Of a stretch of DNA of 64,000 nucleotides, positions 61,624 through 64,000 are shown one piece after another. The notes beneath the pieces are model-generated. The model saw only the letters and a program-made list of their open reading frames with translations. It had not been told where the DNA came from and ran no database searches. The position numbers and the translations under genes were made by a program. Every line of letters begins with the position of its first letter. Positions within the stretch are counted from its first letter, which is position 1. The stretch is taken from NCBI GenBank assembly GCA_003224905.1, contig QIAA01000054.1:19228-83227 (forward strand), given 5' to 3'. This stretch comes from Acidobacteriota bacterium. Its GTDB lineage: Bacteria; Acidobacteriota; Terriglobia; Terriglobales; Acidobacteriaceae.

Positions 61624-63114
61624 TCATTTTTTGAGCGAATTACTCTCCGTCGGTACTCTTCTCAAGACCGCAGCCTGAGCATCCGTATAGATCTGTTTCC
61701 ACTCTGGGCTGGAACGGAGAGCGGTCACCAAGGGTGAATCGGGAGGCAGGACGACCGTCCAGATAGACCACTGCCGCAGCGGCTTCTTCCAGTCATTGGT
61801 TACATAGTAGGCCGACGCAAACTGTGACATGAAATCGTCCCCGTAAACATCCGCTCTCCCATCGATGTACACTCGGTAGTCGGGATAGAGCTTCCAAACC
61901 AGATAACCTCCCCAGTTGTAATGATTCATGAGCGGTTGCGGCGGCTGTTCTTTGACAAGGAAAGAGACGGCCGCGGCGGGGAACTGCCGCGCCTCCGCGG
62001 CGGGCTGTTGCTGGACGACCCACCAAGCGCGGGCCGCAGCAAAGCCCGCAATTGCCACAATAACGAGTAGGTTTATCGGCGCTGCCGAACGGCGGAAATT
62101 CCCACTCTCGCCGTTGAGGAGGCGTGCTGGGGCCTGCCGCAGCCAGCCTTCTAAGAACCCCGCGAGCATTGGTGCCGCGACCACCATAAAAACTGGAATG
62201 TGGCGGACGGACCACAGGGCAGAGGCCATGGTGGGCAGGAGTAAAAGCAGCTCTCGTGCTGTAAGCCGTTTGGGAGAGTTCGCTATCCCAAGGAGAATTC
62301 CCAGGATCATGAGCACTAGAGGCAGATATTTCGGGTCATGGAAATCCGGTGAAAACCACTCCTGAATAAACCGTTGCATTCCGGGTGATCGCAAAGTCTG
62401 GAACGGGTACACATACATCTGCACACCATAAGGATTGATCAGAACCACAGAACAACACGCAACCAGGACGACAAATAGCCTACGCAGATGCACTGCCGAC
62501 TGGGCCGATCGTTCTGCCTGAAACACGAAATCTAGCCCGCTCCCCAGCAGAGACAGAGCGATCAGAGAAATCCCCAGGGCATAGCCGGCGTGAAGATTCA
62601 CCCATAGGACGGTGAGGGGAACCATCCACCAGAGAACGCCAGGCCGCTGATCGGAGTGCTCCAGAAGAAACAAGAACACCGTGGCCAGCAGCAAAGAGAC
62701 CATCTGTGGACGCACTCCCCAGCTCGAAACCGAAGCGATAGCTCCCAAAACTGTTGCCACGCCTGCCACATAGGGCTCGCCGGGGCAACGGGAAAAGACC
62801 AGAAGAAAAGTGCTTGAAGTAATTAAGGCAAACGCAAAAATCAATGCACCGGCGCCTGCAACGCGATAGAGGGCGAAGGCCAGCACCTCAAACAGCCATT
62901 CATGATTTACCCAGGGCTGCCCAGACCGGGTGAACGAGTAAGGGTCGGCATGGAACAAGTGATGGCTGTGAACAATCAGTTGTCCTGTGCGTAGATGCCA
63001 CCAGATGTCAGGATCGAGCATCCCTCGCGCTGCCATCGCGAACAGACCGAACGCCAGCACTACTACAAGAGTCTGCCGAGTCTTAAGCAGTGAGGCCAAA
63101 CTGAGGTTGCTCAT
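61624..63114 (-). CDS. Polytopic membrane protein, unknown
   Basis: 496 residues with about ten hydrophobic segments and a soluble C-terminal domain (about 385-496). The first outer loop has DPDIWWHLRTGQLI followed by DPYSFTRSGQPWVNHEWL, a pattern seen in many uncharacterised bacterial membrane proteins that look distantly like GT-C glycosyltransferases (acidic Asp after helix 1). No closer assignment. It is divergent from the GT87-like gene across about 80 bases. Confidence 0.75.
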   Translation of the reverse strand: MSNLSLASLLKTRQTLVVVLAFGLFAMAARGMLDPDIWWHLRTGQLIVHSHHLFHADPYSFTRSGQPWVNHEWLFEVLAFALYRVAGAGALIFAFALITSSTFLLVFSRCPGEPYVAGVATVLGAIASVSSWGVRPQMVSLLLATVFLFLLEHSDQRPGVLWWMVPLTVLWVNLHAGYALGISLIALSLLGSGLDFVFQAERSAQSAVHLRRLFVVLVACCSVVLINPYGVQMYVYPFQTLRSPGMQRFIQEWFSPDFHDPKYLPLVLMILGILLGIANSPKRLTARELLLLLPTMASALWSVRHIPVFMVVAAPMLAGFLEGWLRQAPARLLNGESGNFRRSAAPINLLVIVAIAGFAAARAWWVVQQQPAAEARQFPAAAVSFLVKEQPPQPLMNHYNWGGYLVWKLYPDYRVYIDGRADVYGDDFMSQFASAYYVTNDWKKPLRQWSIWTVVLPPDSPLVTALRSSPEWKQIYTDAQAAVLRRVPTESNSLKK

Positions 63115-63194
63115 GTCGGAGTAGCATCAGTATAGAATCTGGTCTCGCTCAAGGGGTATCTCGATTTCGAGGTCTCCAGAGGGCACTACAGCCA

Positions 63195-64000
63195 ATGAGA
63201 GCAAAAACCCTGAAAACGTGGGTGCTCCTCCTGCTGGCCGCGATGTTCGCAATCCACGTCTCTATGGCGTGGAACTCCCGAGATCTCATTCGCAAGGGCT
63301 ACCCCGACTTCACCATCTTCTACTCGGCAGGAAAAATCCTGCGCGAAGGACTTGGCACCGAACTCTACGACGAAACCACGCAATACCGCGTTCAGCAGGA
63401 ATTCGCCGCCGGCGTCAGTATTCGCCAGGGGCCTTTGCCATACAACCACCCGCCCTTCGAAGCGCTTCTGTTCGTCCCTTTTACGTATCTTCCCTATTTC
63501 AGCGCTTACTTGCTATGGAATGTAATCAATCTTCTGATTCTCTGTTCGCTGCCGCTTCTGTTGCGACAGCATATTCCTCTGATACCGTGGGCCTCGCGGG
63601 CTTTCTGGCTTCTGGCCGCCCTGGCGTTCTTCCCCGTTTTTGTCACGCTGTTACAAGGCCAGGACACAATTATTCTCCTTCTGCTACTTGCGTTGACGTT
63701 CATCTCGTTGAAAAAGAAGGCCGACTTCAGTGCCGGGGTCTGGCTCGGGCTCGGGCTCTTCCGCTTTCAGGTGATCATGGCTCTAGTGCTCCTTCTACTG
63801 CTGAATCGGAAATGGAAAGCGATTGCGGGATTTCTGTCGGCAGGTTTCGTTTTAGCCGTGATTTCGATTGTGCTGATCGGCGCCAAAGGCGCGGCAAATT
63901 ATCCTTCCTACCTGTGGTTGGCGGAGAAGCAGATGCAGCATGGAGCCAGCATCGTTTCTGACATGCCGAACCTCCGTGGCTTTATTGAAACGGTGTTAGG
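63195..64000 (+). CDS. DUF2029/GT87-like membrane glycosyltransferase, partial
   Basis: The first 268 codons of a gene cut by the window end. The opening (signal-like helix WVLLLLAAMFAIHVSMAW) is followed by YPDFTIFYSAGKILREG, the FY(S)A(G) first outer loop of the DUF2029/GT87 mannosyltransferase-like family, NHPPFEALLF and then several membrane helices (LLLLRQH region onward). Donor would be a polyprenyl phosphate sugar. The neighbour at 61624 has a similar topology. Confidence 0.82.
   Translation, partial: MRAKTLKTWVLLLLAAMFAIHVSMAWNSRDLIRKGYPDFTIFYSAGKILREGLGTELYDETTQYRVQQEFAAGVSIRQGPLPYNHPPFEALLFVPFTYLPYFSAYLLWNVINLLILCSLPLLLRQHIPLIPWASRAFWLLAALAFFPVFVTLLQGQDTIILLLLLALTFISLKKKADFSAGVWLGLGLFRFQVIMALVLLLLLNRKWKAIAGFLSAGFVLAVISIVLIGAKGAANYPSYLWLAEKQMQHGASIVSDMPNLRGFIETVL

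Overview
The window reads as chromosomal DNA of an Acidobacteriota bacterium, most likely of the Koribacter/Terriglobia type. This is inferred from gene content and from a style of interspersed palindromic repeats, not from a marker gene. It is fairly GC-rich, densely coded, and carries genes on both strands in short operons. No CRISPR array, rRNA or complete tRNA gene was seen.

Region 1 (1-4099) is the right end of an integrated element that continues off the left edge. It carries a P-loop ATPase, an excisionase-like protein, a small regulator with a sigma-like segment, a 56-aa basic protein under a palindromic promoter-operator, and a tyrosine recombinase next to a tRNA-Pro 3' fragment that looks like the attachment site. 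Just outside it (4312-5680) lies the most unusual locus: a receiver domain fused to a Phd/YefM antitoxin, overlapping a zeta-type kinase toxin.

Region 2 (5.8-36.5 kb) is mostly housekeeping and stress genes: haloperoxidase-like hydrolase, aminotransferase, STAS protein, alkyltransferase-like DNA repair protein, HemQ with two small companions, a secreted GH2 glycosidase, endonuclease IV, two GT39 membrane glycosyltransferases, a MarR operon, a secreted amidohydrolase, a di-heme oxidoreductase, LysA with a GAF/PP2C phosphatase, QueD, a GT2, a thioredoxin-like lipoprotein, ThiO, an M20 peptidase, NDH-2 and NfeD. Scattered among them are one complete AbrB/VapC module, two decayed PIN modules and a frameshifted IS200/RAYT-type transposase between inverted REP elements.

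Region 3 (36.6-47 kb) holds dnaE, accA, the two subunits of a 2-oxoacid:ferredoxin oxidoreductase, then an HAD phosphatase, a MocA-like nucleotidyltransferase and an XdhC-like protein interrupted by a nested palindromic repeat.

Region 4 (48.2-58.6 kb) is a nine-gene minus-strand cassette for an unidentified sugar-containing product: methyltransferase, glycosidase with an unusual segment order, two sugar-nucleotide epimerases, B12-binding radical SAM enzyme, a GT4 and three CgeB-like glycosyltransferases. Most neighbours overlap, and a second nested repeat sits inside the cassette.

Region 5 (58.8-64 kb) has a nucleotidyltransferase-like protein, a metallophosphoesterase followed by a decayed partial copy, a repeat-rich intergenic stretch, and two membrane proteins, the last cut by the window edge.
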